A stretch of DNA of 64,000 nt from Arthrobacter sp. MN05-02 (GTDB taxonomy: Bacteria; Actinomycetota; Actinomycetes; Actinomycetales; Micrococcaceae), in the NCBI GenBank assembly GCA_004001285.1, contig AP018697.1:3038001-3102000 (forward strand), written 5' to 3'. Below the pieces are notes generated by a model. That model saw nothing but the letters and a program-made list of their open reading frames with translations. It ran no database searches and was not told the DNA's origin. Position numbers and translations under genes: made by a program. Shown here piece by piece: positions 51,484-61,128 of this stretch (its first letter is position 1; each line of letters starts with the position of its first letter).

Positions 51484-52563
51484 ATGCGCATAGCAGTCAT
51501 CGGTGCCACCGGGAACGTCGGCACCGCGGTCCTCTCCCGCCTGCAGCGGGCGGCGCGGGACCGCGAGGCCATCGAGCGGTCCGGCTACGACACCTCGGGG
51601 GACACGGACGGCATCGCCATCACCGCGATCGCCCGCACCATCCCGGACACAGCGCAGGCGCCCTACGACGGCATCGACTGGCACGCGATCGACATCGGGA
51701 CCGACGAGGGCAGGGAGGCCCTGGTGCTCGCGCTCGCCGGCGTGGACGCCGTCGTGCACCTCGCATGGGCCATCCAGCCCAATCACGACGAACCCGCCAT
51801 GCGACGGACCAACGTCACCGGGACAGCCAACGCCCTCCACGCAGCCGGCACCGCCGGCGTCCGCCAGTTCGTCTGCGCGTCCTCCGTCGCGGCCTACTCG
51901 CGTGCCGGCAAGGACACCCGCAGGGACGAGGCCTGGCCGACCGACGGCGTCCGGTCCTCCCAGTACAGCCGCCAGAAGGCCGAGCAGGAACGGCTGCTGG
52001 ATGCGTTCGAGCAGGCCTACCCGGAGATCGCGGTGGCCCGTCTCCGGCCGGGACTGATCTTCCAGAGCGGGGCGGGCAGCGAGGTGGGCCGCTATTTCCT
52101 CGGCCCGCTCGTCCCGAAGATCCTGCTGGGCGTACCGCTTCCCGTGCTGCCCGTCCCGGCAGCGTTCATCTTCCAGGCCGTGCATGCCGAGGACGTCGCC
52201 GACGCCTACTGGCGGGTGGTGGCGCGACGCGCTTCCGGCGCATTCAACATCGCCGCCGAGCCCGAACTCACCCCCGCGCGCCTCGCCGACCTGCTCGACG
52301 CCCGTCGCGTGATCGGTCTCCCGGTGCGCGTGCTGCGCTGGATCGTCGGCGCGAGCTGGTGGCTCCGGGTCCAGCGCACCGATCCGGGCTGGATTGATCT
52401 GGCGGCGCAGAGCCCGGTCATGGACACGACCCGGGCGAGGAGCGAACTGGGCTGGGAACCGCGCCACTCGTCACGGGAAGCGGTGGCGGAGGTGCTGGCG
52501 GGCATGCGCCGCGGCGACGGGCACGCGGGATCTCCCAAGATGTACCCGCGGTCGAGGAACTGA
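51484..52563 (+). CDS. NAD-dependent epimerase/dehydratase family protein (extended SDR)
   Basis: 359 residues. The Rossmann motif is RIAVIGATGNVGTAVL; the active-site YSRQK motif (Tyr-x-x-x-Lys) lies in RSSQYSRQKAEQERLL near residue 165, preceded by the serine of CASSVAAYS. It probably acts on a nucleotide sugar or small sugar. The ATG is preceded by AAGGAG. The upstream region has the shared 12-bp palindrome; the neighbour BrkB gene is divergent. Confidence 0.85.
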   Translation: MRIAVIGATGNVGTAVLSRLQRAARDREAIERSGYDTSGDTDGIAITAIARTIPDTAQAPYDGIDWHAIDIGTDEGREALVLALAGVDAVVHLAWAIQPNHDEPAMRRTNVTGTANALHAAGTAGVRQFVCASSVAAYSRAGKDTRRDEAWPTDGVRSSQYSRQKAEQERLLDAFEQAYPEIAVARLRPGLIFQSGAGSEVGRYFLGPLVPKILLGVPLPVLPVPAAFIFQAVHAEDVADAYWRVVARRASGAFNIAAEPELTPARLADLLDARRVIGLPVRVLRWIVGASWWLRVQRTDPGWIDLAAQSPVMDTTRARSELGWEPRHSSREAVAEVLAGMRRGDGHAGSPKMYPRSRN

Positions 52564-52578
52564 GCCCGGGGCGCGGGG

Positions 52579-54648
52579 CTACTGCGCCGGGATCCTCGGA
52601 GCGTCGTCCGCGGCGACCAGCGGGATACCCGGGGGTAGCTGGTCGGGCGCGCCGGGCAGGCTGACGGTGAACTCGGCGCCGCCCTGCTCGACGTTGCGGA
52701 CGCTGATGGTTCCTCCGTGGCTCTCGGCGATGCGGCGGCAGATGGCGAGCCCGAGTCCGGTCCCGGTGGCCTGGCCCAGCCCGTTCTCGGAGCGGTGGAA
52801 CTCCTCGAAGACGCGCTGGAGGTCCCCTTCGGGGATGCCGATACCGTTGTCCCGCACATGCACCAGGGTCCTGCCGGTGGCGGGGTCGACGGTCGTCTCC
52901 ACGACCACCTCGCCGGTCCCGTCGGTGCGCCCGTACTTCACGGCGTTGCCCACGAGGTTCTCCAACAGCTGCAGGAACAGCCTCTCGTCGGCGTAGACGG
53001 GATGCGGCGCACGGACCTCGAAGCGCATGGCGGGAAGCTGCGTCCCGGGGAGGGCCGTCCGCAGGTCCACGATGCCGTCCATGACGCGGGAGACGTCGAT
53101 GCGGGTGGCCGTGAGCCTCCCCTCCTTGGCCAAACTGTAGGCGAGGAGATTCCGGATCAGGGTCCGCATCCGCAGGCTCGCGTGCTGGAGGCGCCCGATG
53201 CTGGCCTGCCGATCGGCGGCGGGCAGGTCCGGATCCTCGAGCAGCTCGAGCCAGCCGTCGAAGACCGTCAGCGGGGTCAGGAGGTCGTGCGCCACGACGG
53301 AGGCGAAGCGGCCGAGGTCCCGCTGGTGGACACGCTCGTCCGTCACGTTGCGAGTGACCACCACGGCGCCCCGTTCCCCGGGAAGCGGCATGGCATCGAC
53401 CGAGAGGTGCATCACCTCGCCGGACCGGTGGGTGAGGTTCACGTCCATCCGTTCGGTGACCGTGCCCTCCAGCGCCAGGGTCAGGGGGTTGTCGGACTCG
53501 GCCAGTGGCTGTCCTTCCGGCGTCGTCACCTCGTAGTCGCGTTTCCACACCTCGCCGGGCCGCGCCGTGCCGGGACCCAGCCAGCGCTCGCTCATCGCGT
53601 TCTGGAAGATCAGGCGGCGGTCCGGTCCCGCGACGAGGACGCCGTCGTTCATCCTGCCGATCACGAGGTCCCGGAGGTCCGCCGCTGCCTTCGCCTCTTC
53701 GTTGGCGCGGTACAGGCGGGCGATGAGGCGGCGCCGCTCGTCCATGCTGAGCGCCAGGACGGCGGACAGGGAGAACGCGATGAACATGAAGGACTGGGCC
53801 ACATAGGCGGCGACGCCGGGACCCAGGTCCTGGAACGGTCCCCGGCCCGCGAGGGTGAAGAGGACGAGGAAGGCACCGCTGATGAGTCCGTGCAGCATGG
53901 CCCACCCGGCACGGAGCCTCAGGCCGGCCCACATGTGCGCCGGGATGGTGGTGTAGGCGATCGGCAGCGCCGGGCCGGCACCGAACGTGGCGACGTAGAG
54001 CACCACCGAGACCACCGTGAGGAGTGCGTACTCGGCGCGCCGTGCCGTGGTCAGGGCCGGGGCGACCTCGCCGCGTGCACGGGCCGTGATGCTCGAGGCG
54101 ACCACGATGCCCAGTGCTCCGAGCGCCGTCAGGGACACCGCGTGCCGGACCAGCCAGGGGATGAAGGCCGAGAACGGGTCCGTCCCGCCCTCCAGTGCGA
54201 CGCCGGCGACGATGAACAGTGCGCCGAGGGAACAGGAGACGAGCGAGACCCCCCCGAGCCGCAGGTAGTCCCCGACGCTCCGCACGTCGAGGCCGGGCAC
54301 GAGTCCGCGGAAGAGGCGGACGGCCACGGCCGTCTGGGCGAGGCTTCCGAACGCGACAGACAGGGCGAGGGTCGGGCTGAGTCCCGTGGCCATGTTGACG
54401 ACCGCCAGGATGGGCGCACTGGCGATGAGCGCGACGGCGAGATCCCGCCGGGTGCGTGAGCCCCAGAGCCCCCACAGGAAGCTCACCCCGGCCGCAGGCC
54501 AGACGAGGGCGAGGCCCGGCGCATCGAGCATCGTGTGGCGGCCGGTCAGGGCCGCGGCCGCGAGCATCAGGGCGAACAGGACGTGGAGGTACGCCGGCGA
54601 CAACGCTGCCAGCCTTCCTGAGACCCCCTGCATCCGCTCCTCGCTCAT
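52579..54648 (-). CDS. MASE1-type membrane sensor histidine kinase
   Basis: 689 residues from the ATG at 54648. About eight membrane helices in residues 20-300 resemble a MASE1 sensor (WPAAGVSFLWGLWG). A PAS-like domain (RMNDGVLVAGPDRRLIFQNAM) follows at about 330-450. The kinase core has the H-box VVAHDLLTPLTVFDGWLELL, the N-box LLENLVGNAVKYG and G-boxes NGIGIPEGDLQRVF, TGTGLGLAI. No response regulator is adjacent. The signal sensed is unknown. Confidence 0.88.
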   Translation of the reverse strand: MSEERMQGVSGRLAALSPAYLHVLFALMLAAAALTGRHTMLDAPGLALVWPAAGVSFLWGLWGSRTRRDLAVALIASAPILAVVNMATGLSPTLALSVAFGSLAQTAVAVRLFRGLVPGLDVRSVGDYLRLGGVSLVSCSLGALFIVAGVALEGGTDPFSAFIPWLVRHAVSLTALGALGIVVASSITARARGEVAPALTTARRAEYALLTVVSVVLYVATFGAGPALPIAYTTIPAHMWAGLRLRAGWAMLHGLISGAFLVLFTLAGRGPFQDLGPGVAAYVAQSFMFIAFSLSAVLALSMDERRRLIARLYRANEEAKAAADLRDLVIGRMNDGVLVAGPDRRLIFQNAMSERWLGPGTARPGEVWKRDYEVTTPEGQPLAESDNPLTLALEGTVTERMDVNLTHRSGEVMHLSVDAMPLPGERGAVVVTRNVTDERVHQRDLGRFASVVAHDLLTPLTVFDGWLELLEDPDLPAADRQASIGRLQHASLRMRTLIRNLLAYSLAKEGRLTATRIDVSRVMDGIVDLRTALPGTQLPAMRFEVRAPHPVYADERLFLQLLENLVGNAVKYGRTDGTGEVVVETTVDPATGRTLVHVRDNGIGIPEGDLQRVFEEFHRSENGLGQATGTGLGLAICRRIAESHGGTISVRNVEQGGAEFTVSLPGAPDQLPPGIPLVAADDAPRIPAQ

Positions 54649-54859
54649 GCCACTACCTGTCCAGAGATGAGATCCGTGCTGCCGGATCGGACCAGAACCG
54701 GCGGAACGTGGCTGTGAGACGAGCCACCCCGGCACTCAGCTTACTTGCTGTCCGCCACTCCCCGTGCCCCTCGACCCGCGGCAGGCGGGAGCAGCAGCAC
54801 GTAGCGGGGGAACGGGTCGACGGCGACCGCGGCGACGCCTGCGCTTCCCGGTGACCCCG

Positions 54860-54896
54860 CGGTTGGGGGGGGGCGGACTCCCGCCGCCCGCAACCG
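54860..54896 (-). terminator. Hairpin directly after the alcohol dehydrogenase stop, with a G9 run
   Basis: CGGTTG (54860-54865) pairs with CAACCG (54891-54896) and inner GGGCGG with CCGCCC. The plus strand has nine consecutive G (54865-54873), so the base count here may be unreliable. Confidence 0.55.
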
Positions 54897-55957
54897 TCAG
54901 CGGTCCACGCCCTCGCCGAGCGTGGCCGCGTCGATCACGAAGCGGTAGCGCACGTCGGAGGACAGCACACGCTCATAGGCCTCGTTGATGGCGTCGGCGG
55001 AGATGACCTCGATCTCGGGGGCGATGCCGTGCTCCGCGCAGAAGTCCAGCATCTCCTGCGTCTCGCGGATGCTCCCGATCCCCGATCCCGCGAACGACCG
55101 GCGCTGGTCGAAGAGCGTGAACACGTGCAGCGGCAGGGCATCCGCCGGGGCCCCCACGTTGACCATGGTCCCGTTGAGGCCGAGGAGCGAGAGGTACGCG
55201 TCCAGGTCGATCTTCGCGCTCACGGTGTTGATGATCAGGTCGAAGGTGTTGGCGAGCTGCTTGAACGTGTCGGGGTCGCTCGTGGCGTAGTAGTGCGCCG
55301 CCCCGAAGCGCCTGCCGTCCTCCTGCTTGCCCAGTGTCTGCGACAGGACGGTGACCTCGGCCCCCATGGCGTGCGCGATCTTGACGGCCATGTGGCCGAG
55401 ACCGCCGAGGCCGACGACGGCGACCCTCTTCCCGGGTCCCGCGTTCCAGTGCGCGAGCGGCGAGTAGGTGGTGATGCCCGCGCAGAGCAGGGGCGCCGCG
55501 GCGTCATAGGGGATGCTCTCCGGGACGGACAGGACGAAGTCCTCGACGACGACGATGTGGGTGGAGTATCCGCCCTGCGTGATGGAACCGTCCCGGTCGA
55601 CGCCGGCGTAGGTCCCGGTGTTCCCGTTCAGGCAGTACTGCTCTCCTCGCCCTGCTTGCAGTTGGCGCATTCGCGGCACGAGTCGACCATGCAGCCGACT
55701 CCTACGCGGTCGCCGACCCTGTGCAGCGTGACCTCGCTGCCGGTCTCCTCGACGACGCCGACGATCTCGTGGCCCACGGTGAGCGGGTACTGCTGCGGTC
55801 CCCACTCGCCGCGCACGGTGTGGATGTCGGAGTGGCAGATACCCGCGTAGGCGATCTTGATCAGGACGTCCCGGGGGCCGACGTCCCGGCGCTCGATGGT
55901 GGTGGGGACGAGCGGTTCCGTGGCGGACGGGGCGGCGTAGGCGTGAACGGTTCTCAT
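54897..55957 (-). CDS. NAD(P)-dependent zinc alcohol dehydrogenase (cinnamyl/AdhA-type), frameshifted by a 2-bp duplication
   Basis: About 352 residues after repair. The catalytic zinc region has [15 protein letters not shown] and [11 protein letters not shown]; the structural zinc cluster begins at [20 protein letters not shown]. The cofactor motif is [22 protein letters not shown]. The frame is broken just before the last structural cysteine by an extra CT in CTCT (55641-55644). It oxidises or reduces a primary alcohol/aldehyde, preferred substrate unknown. The 5' region carries a 17-bp tandem repeat. Confidence 0.88.
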
Positions 55958-56009
55958 GGGTCCTCCTGGAGGATCGGGGACGGCGCGCGGGGTCGCGCGC
56001 CGTGGTATC

Positions 56010-56077
56010 GGTAGGTCGGTGGTGCCGGAAGGTCGGTGGTGCCGGAAGGTGGGTGGTGCCGGTAGGTCGGTGGTGCC
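56010..56077. repeat. Minisatellite: four 17-bp direct repeats
   Basis: Copies at 56010-56026, 56027-56043, 56044-56060 and 56061-56077 of GGWAGGTCGGTGGTGCC, with one or two differences between copies. It lies 53 bp upstream of the alcohol dehydrogenase start, within its 258-bp leader/promoter gap (55958-56215), which has no gene. Confidence 0.9.
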
Positions 56078-56215
56078 GGCCCGGGCTGTGGCGTCCGGCT
56101 CGCGAGGAGCGTCGGGGCGTCGCTCCTCCACCGTCCCAACGGTAGGGCGGATCGGTCGGCGGCGGGAGGTACTGCCGGCACCTCCCACGCGACGTGCCCT
56201 TCGGTGGAGGTCCGG

Positions 56216-56621
56216 TCATCCCGTCGGAGGGTCACCGCCGGAGGCCCCGCCGGTCAACCAGGCGATCGCCTCCGCCTCGTCCGTGAAGTACCGGCTCGGG
56301 GGTCACCGAACGGTAGTTGAAGGCCGTGAGCACCCTGCCCACTTCATCCACGCCGACCACGCCGGTCCGGCACGAGCAGTCGTCCTCGATGAGCAGGTGC
56401 CGGGCCTCCGCGGTGATCGCATCGACGAGACCGATGTTCACCAGGAGCGGCCGTCTCCCGTCGGGCGATGCGGCGGTCACGGCCGCCGTCGTGGAGCGGA
56501 CGTCGTCTCCTCCGATCGTGACGCCCGCGGCCCATCGCAGGCGCAGGAAAGCGCCGTCGTCCGTGAGCGTGTAGCGGAGCTCCCCAGCATCCCCAGCCAT
56601 GTCGTCCCGTTCATGTCGCAT
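56216..56621 (-). CDS. STAS-like domain protein (DUF7793-like), frameshifted near its 3' end
   Basis: About 134 residues after repair from the ATG at 56621, or 127 from the ATG at 56600. Alternating strands and helices ([59 protein letters not shown]) resemble the anti-sigma-antagonist-like STAS fold. The frame shifts in the G5 run 56298-56302; one base less gives [14 protein letters not shown], the usual family ending. No partner kinase nearby. Confidence 0.68.
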
Positions 56622-56751
56622 CTGAAGTCCTGATCCTAAGGGCAGGAGCGGCCCCGGGGCAGCACCGGCACCGCCACCGCGGACGCTCATTGTGGACCCG
56701 CACCCATCCGTGGAGGATGGGAAGCGCCACCACCGACCGAAGGAGTCTTCC

Positions 56752-58122
56752 ATGGACCACGAGTTCGATGTCCTCGTCATCGGCGGCGGACCTGCCGGCA
56801 TGGCGGCCGCCACACGAGCGGCCGAGCTCGGCGCACGCACCGCCGTCGTCGAACGGTCCGCCCTCGGCGGCACGTGCGTGAACTCGGGCTGCGTCCCGAC
56901 GCGCGTCCTGGCGAAGACCGCCCGGCTGTTCCGTGAGGTCCGCACCGCGTACGACTACGGGATCGTCGTGGACGAACCGTCCGTCGACTGGGCCAGGACG
57001 GTCGACCGTGTGCGTGCCACGGTGGCCCGGGTCCTCGCCGCCAAGGGCTACGGAGCCACCATGGAGCGCCTCGCCATCGAACTGATCGAGGGCGACGCCG
57101 AGCTCACCGGCGATCACAGCGTGGTCGTGGGTGACCGCCTCGTCACCGCGACGTCGATCATCCTCTGCATCGGGGGCAGCGGGCGTCGCCTGCCCGTCGA
57201 GGGCGCCGAACACGCCGTCCTGCCGCACGAGGTGCTGAGCCTCGAGAGCCTGCCCGGAAGCGTGGCCATCATCGGAGGCGGGCACACCGGGGCACAGATG
57301 ACCACCATCTTCGACGCCATGGGCTCCCGGGTCCTCCTGCTGGACCTCGCGCCACGCATCCTGATGACGGAGGACGAGGACGTCGCCGCGGCCGTCACCG
57401 GAAGCTTCACGGGCAAGGGCGTCCAGGTGGAGACGGGGATCGGGGGGATCGACAGCATCCGGAAGGACGCCGACGGTCTCACGCTCACCTGGACGCGCGA
57501 CGGCGAGCCGCTGGCCCGCACCGTGGATGCCGTCATCATGGCGGCCGGCTGGCCCGCCAACCTCGCCGGGTTGGGCCTCGAGGCGGCCGGCGTCCGGACG
57601 GCACGGTCCTTCATCCCCGTGGACGAGTACCTGCGCTCCAGTGTTCCGCACATCTTCGTGGCCGGTGACGCCAACGGCACGAGCATGCTGGTCCAGGCAG
57701 CCGTCTTCGAGGGCGAGACCGCGGCCGAGAACGCGGTGCTGGGCGCCACACGCACCACGCCGCACCACCTGCTGCCCGAGGGCGGCTTCACGGATCCGGA
57801 CTACGCAGGCGTGGGGCTGACCGAGGCGAAGGCGAGGGAGCGCGACGCCGAGTGCCACGCGGTCTCCGTACCGTACGCGGTCGTGGAGCGGCCCATCATC
57901 GACGACCGCGAGCAGGGCTTTCTCAAACTCGTGATCGACCGGCGCCGCGAGCTGATCCTCGGTGCGCATGCCGTCGGCGAGAACGCGGTGGAGGTCATCA
58001 CCGCCGTGGCGTCCGCGATGGCGGCGGGCACCGACCTCGCCACGCTGGCCCGGGTGAAGTTCGCCTACCCCACGTACAGCGCGGTGATCGGGCATGCCGC
58101 GCGGGCCGCGCTGCGCGGATGA
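56752..58122 (+). CDS. Pyridine nucleotide-disulfide oxidoreductase (mercuric reductase / lipoamide dehydrogenase-like)
   Basis: 456 residues. FAD motif VLVIGGGPAGMAAATRAAEL; redox-active disulfide in GGTCVNSGCVPTRVLAK (Cys pair, residues about 44 and 49); NAD(P) motif VAIIGGGHTGAQ; second FAD motif IFVAGDANG; dimerisation domain with FLKLVIDRRR. The C-terminus lacks the usual His-Pro-Thr-x-x-E acid-base motif (here FAYPTYSAV), so it is not a true dihydrolipoamide dehydrogenase. The ATG is preceded by AAGGAG. Electron acceptor unknown. Confidence 0.87.
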   Translation: MDHEFDVLVIGGGPAGMAAATRAAELGARTAVVERSALGGTCVNSGCVPTRVLAKTARLFREVRTAYDYGIVVDEPSVDWARTVDRVRATVARVLAAKGYGATMERLAIELIEGDAELTGDHSVVVGDRLVTATSIILCIGGSGRRLPVEGAEHAVLPHEVLSLESLPGSVAIIGGGHTGAQMTTIFDAMGSRVLLLDLAPRILMTEDEDVAAAVTGSFTGKGVQVETGIGGIDSIRKDADGLTLTWTRDGEPLARTVDAVIMAAGWPANLAGLGLEAAGVRTARSFIPVDEYLRSSVPHIFVAGDANGTSMLVQAAVFEGETAAENAVLGATRTTPHHLLPEGGFTDPDYAGVGLTEAKARERDAECHAVSVPYAVVERPIIDDREQGFLKLVIDRRRELILGAHAVGENAVEVITAVASAMAAGTDLATLARVKFAYPTYSAVIGHAARAALRG

Positions 58123-58158
58123 CGGGTGCGGTCCGCGCCGGCGGGACACGGACCCCCG

Positions 58159-58755
58159 CTAGCTGCGGAGCAGCACCAGCTCGTCCAGCGGAAGGCGCGT
58201 GCGCGGTGCGGTCTCCCGCTCCGCCAGGGCGCCGGGAAGCTTGCCGGCCTCGTCCACCGTGCCGACGGCCGTGATCGTCAGGGGCTTCAGGTTGTCGGCC
58301 AGGTCGAAGGCCGCCACCACTTTGTCCCACTCCACCCCTGCCATCTGGTGGGTCGCCAGGCCCTCGGCCTCCGCCTGCACGGTCAGGTGGGCGATGGCCT
58401 GGCCGAGGTCGTACTCGGCGTAGGGACGGAGGTCGCCCTCCACGGACGATGTCTCGGCGATGCCCACGACCAGGGCCGAGGCGTTGTGGGCCCATGCAGC
58501 GTTGAACCCCACGAGGGCCGAGACGATCGTCTCGAACGCGTGGGTGCCCCGCCTGGCGACGATGAACCGGCGGGGCTGGTTGTTGCTCGCGGACGGTGCC
58601 CAGCGCGCGGCTTCCAGCAGGGCGTCCAGCTGGAGCTCCGTGATCGTCGCTTCCGGGTCGAAGGACCGCGGGCTCCAGCGCCCGGCCAGTTCGCTGATGA
58701 TCGGCACGCCGGTGTCGGCGATGCGGGTGGTTGTCGTGGCAGTGCTGAGCGGCAT
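58159..58755 (-). CDS. Nitroreductase family protein
   Basis: 198 residues. FMN-binding motifs WSPRSFDPEATIT and ARWAPSASNNQPRRFIVAR, then YAEYDLGQAIAHLTVQAEAEGLATHQMAG, all typical of the small NAD(P)H:FMN nitroreductases. It reduces nitro groups or quinones, physiological substrate unknown. Convergent with the disulfide oxidoreductase gene. Confidence 0.9.
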   Translation of the reverse strand: MPLSTATTTTRIADTGVPIISELAGRWSPRSFDPEATITELQLDALLEAARWAPSASNNQPRRFIVARRGTHAFETIVSALVGFNAAWAHNASALVVGIAETSSVEGDLRPYAEYDLGQAIAHLTVQAEAEGLATHQMAGVEWDKVVAAFDLADNLKPLTITAVGTVDEAGKLPGALAERETAPRTRLPLDELVLLRS

Positions 58756-58857
58756 ACGGGAGCTCCTGTGCGTCGATCGGAAAGGCGGCGCACCATTGAG
58801 CCTCGCCGAGGACAACACAGGTACCGGCCGCATCATTCCTGCCGTCGGCTCCTGCCG

Positions 58858-59505
58858 TCAGCGGCGGAGGCCATCCCGCCGACGTGGGCTGCGCGCCAGC
58901 GCCAGGTACTGCGGATTGCGGTGCAGGAACTCCTGCGCCGGGGCGCACTCCGCGATCACGTCGATGCGCCGTCGATGGGCGTCCAGCATCGCTCCGCGTA
59001 TCAGCACCCGTCCCAGGCCCTTCCCCTCGAAGCCCGGGTTCTCGACGACGGCACGCAGGGTGAGCCGACCCGCGCGGATCGAATACCTGAGGTACGCGGC
59101 GAGGCAGCCGTCGAAGTAGAGCTCGAAGCGGGAGCCGACGGGCGAGTCCCTGAAGACCCCGCGGGCCGGGGCACCGCGGTGCGCGGCGATCCTGCTCATG
59201 CGCCGCTCGATCTCGTCGACCACCGCCCCGTAGCGCTCCTGCGCCCACCGTGGCGGGACATCGGAGTCCAGCGAGCGGAACACCGAGTTCGCCAGGATGC
59301 GCAGTTCCGCGAGCGGGACGACGGCCAGGTCGCCGCCATCCAGCATCGATGCCATCGACAGTGCTTCGCGCTCCCGCTTGGTGGGAGGCGCGTCGTCGGA
59401 GGGCGCAGGGAGGAGTGCGAGAAGGGGCGCCGGTTCCGGATCTGCCGAGCGGGGCACGCCGGCGGAAGCACCGGTGATGCCGGACAGGATCGAGATGTCG
59501 GTCAT
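58858..59505 (-). CDS. GNAT family N-acetyltransferase-like protein
   Basis: 215 residues. The acetyl-CoA-binding loop appears as LRAVVENPGFEGKGLGRVLIRGAMLDAHRRRIDVIAECAPAQEFLHRNPQY near residues 150-200, matching motif A (Q/GxxGxG/A) and motif B of the small YjdJ-like GNAT group. The N-terminal 100 residues are an unassigned helical extension. Acceptor unknown. Confidence 0.75.
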   Translation of the reverse strand: MTDISILSGITGASAGVPRSADPEPAPLLALLPAPSDDAPPTKREREALSMASMLDGGDLAVVPLAELRILANSVFRSLDSDVPPRWAQERYGAVVDEIERRMSRIAAHRGAPARGVFRDSPVGSRFELYFDGCLAAYLRYSIRAGRLTLRAVVENPGFEGKGLGRVLIRGAMLDAHRRRIDVIAECAPAQEFLHRNPQYLALARSPRRRDGLRR

Positions 59506-59687
59506 GAGGGTCCGATGATGGTCGGGTCCCGGCCCTCTGCTGGACCGCGGTGGTGCGACTGTAGCGCCTCCCACCCCCAGAATCTCCGCGTGTCCCCCCT
59601 TCCGGTCCGACGGGCTGTCGGGCTCCCGAAAATCGAACGCATGTCCTATTGTTGAGCCAGGGCAGGACGAGAACCGGAGGATCAGGC

Positions 59688-60017
59688 ATGACGGCACAGA
59701 CGGTCGGAACGAGCGACGGAACACCCCGCCCGCTCGATGAGCCCGCATCGGTGCGCTTCACGCCCGCCGGTACGCCCCTTGCACTGAGGTGGCGCGGCAG
59801 CATCTGGCAGGTGGTCGGTGAACCCGTCCCGTGGCGCGCGTCCGCCGATCGTTCCGTGGCAGCCTCCCCGGCCCCCGGGGCCGACGGCGCGACCCCGCGG
59901 TCCTGGCGCTTCCGGGCCCAGACGGGTCCCGCCTCCCCCGTCCTCGACTTCGCGATCGGCCTCGATGACCGGCGTGGCGAGTGGCGGCTGCTGCGCGTCG
60001 GCAGCGTCGGCAGCTGA
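59688..60017 (+). CDS. Small protein of unknown function (DUF6504-like)
   Basis: 109 residues. The motif SVRFTPAGTPLALRWRGSIWQVVGEPVPWR and the closing RRGEWRLLRVG form a small beta domain resembling DUF6504. Ribosome site GGAGG just before the ATG. It converges with the bile-acid-transporter-like gene. Confidence 0.6.
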   Translation: MTAQTVGTSDGTPRPLDEPASVRFTPAGTPLALRWRGSIWQVVGEPVPWRASADRSVAASPAPGADGATPRSWRFRAQTGPASPVLDFAIGLDDRRGEWRLLRVGSVGS

Positions 60018-60037
60018 CCCGCCCGGGCCGTCCCTGC

Positions 60038-61026
60038 TCAGCGGCGCGCAGCGCCTTCCGGTGAACCCGAGCGCGCGTCACGGCGGCGCCAGTACGCCGC
60101 CAGGGCCGCCCCGGATACGTTGTGCCACACCGAGAAGATCGCACCGGGCAGTGCGGCTTCCGGGGTCAGGTACGTCCGGGCGAGTCCGGCGGCGAGCCCC
60201 GAGTTCTGCATGCCCACCTCGATCGCCGTGGTGCGCCTGGCCGGGGTCTGCAGCCGGAAGATGCGCGCCGCACCGTAGCCCAGGGCGTATCCCAGGCCGT
60301 TGTGCAGGAGAACGGCGGCGAACACCAGCAGCCCGGCGGAGAAGATGATCCCCGGCGCTGCCGGAGACCACCGCGATCACGACGACGGTGATCGCCGCCA
60401 CCGAGATCCACGGCAGGGCGGGGAGCAACCGCTCGACGAGACGGGGCAGGACGTGGCGGACGACGAGGCCCACGACGACCGGGATCAACACGATCTGGAG
60501 GATCGACAGGCCGATGGCCGCTGCATCCACCGGCATGTACCGCCCCGCGAGCCACAGGGTCAGCAGCGGAGTCAGCACAGGGGCCAGGATGGTCGACACC
60601 GAGGTCATGGCGACGGACAGGGCCACGTCGCCGCGCGCGAGGTAGGACACCACGTTCGACGCCGTCCCGCCGGGACAGCAGCCCACGAGGATGACACCGG
60701 CCGCGAGGGCGGGAGGAAGGCCGAGCGCCATCGAGACGCCCCAGCCGAGGAGCGGCATGATCCCGTACTGGGCGACCACGCCGATCACCACCGGGACGGG
60801 CCGCTTCCCGACGAGCGCGAAGTCGACCGGCGTGAGGGTCAGGCCCATGCCGAACATGATGACGCCGAGAAGGGGATTGATCAGCGGACGAGGCCGGTGA
60901 AGGACTCGGGCGTCAGGACGGCCACGAGGCCGCCGGCGAGGATGAGGAGCGGGAACAGCGTCACCGCGATCCTCGCACTGCGTTCTTCCGCGGCCTGGGA
61001 CCGGACCGGGACGGATCTTTGCTCAT
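60038..61026 (-). CDS. Bile acid:sodium symporter (BASS) family transporter, multiple frameshifts
   Basis: About 329 residues after repair, with nine to ten membrane helices. Family motifs: INPLLGVIMFGMGLTL, VGCCPGGTASNVVSYLARGDVALSVAMTS and TTAIEVGMQNSGLAAGLA. Breaks: an extra base in the C4 run 60350-60353, a missing base near 60885-60889, and probably one missing near 60997-60999, which would link the ATG at 61026 to the first helix (RIAVTLFPLLILAGG). The start is therefore uncertain. Transports an organic anion with Na+; substrate unknown. Confidence 0.8.
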
Positions 61027-61128
61027 TATTAACCGAATACCATGCACTGCCCCGGAGAACCCACTGCTAAAGTGTCTGTCACCCGGAAGGAAAGGGTACT
61101 TGGTTCCTCACCAACGGGAGGTATGGCG

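Noticed and set aside
56010..56077. Possible CRISPR array
   Set aside because: The repeats are contiguous 17-mers without unique spacers and no cas gene is present; it is a minisatellite.
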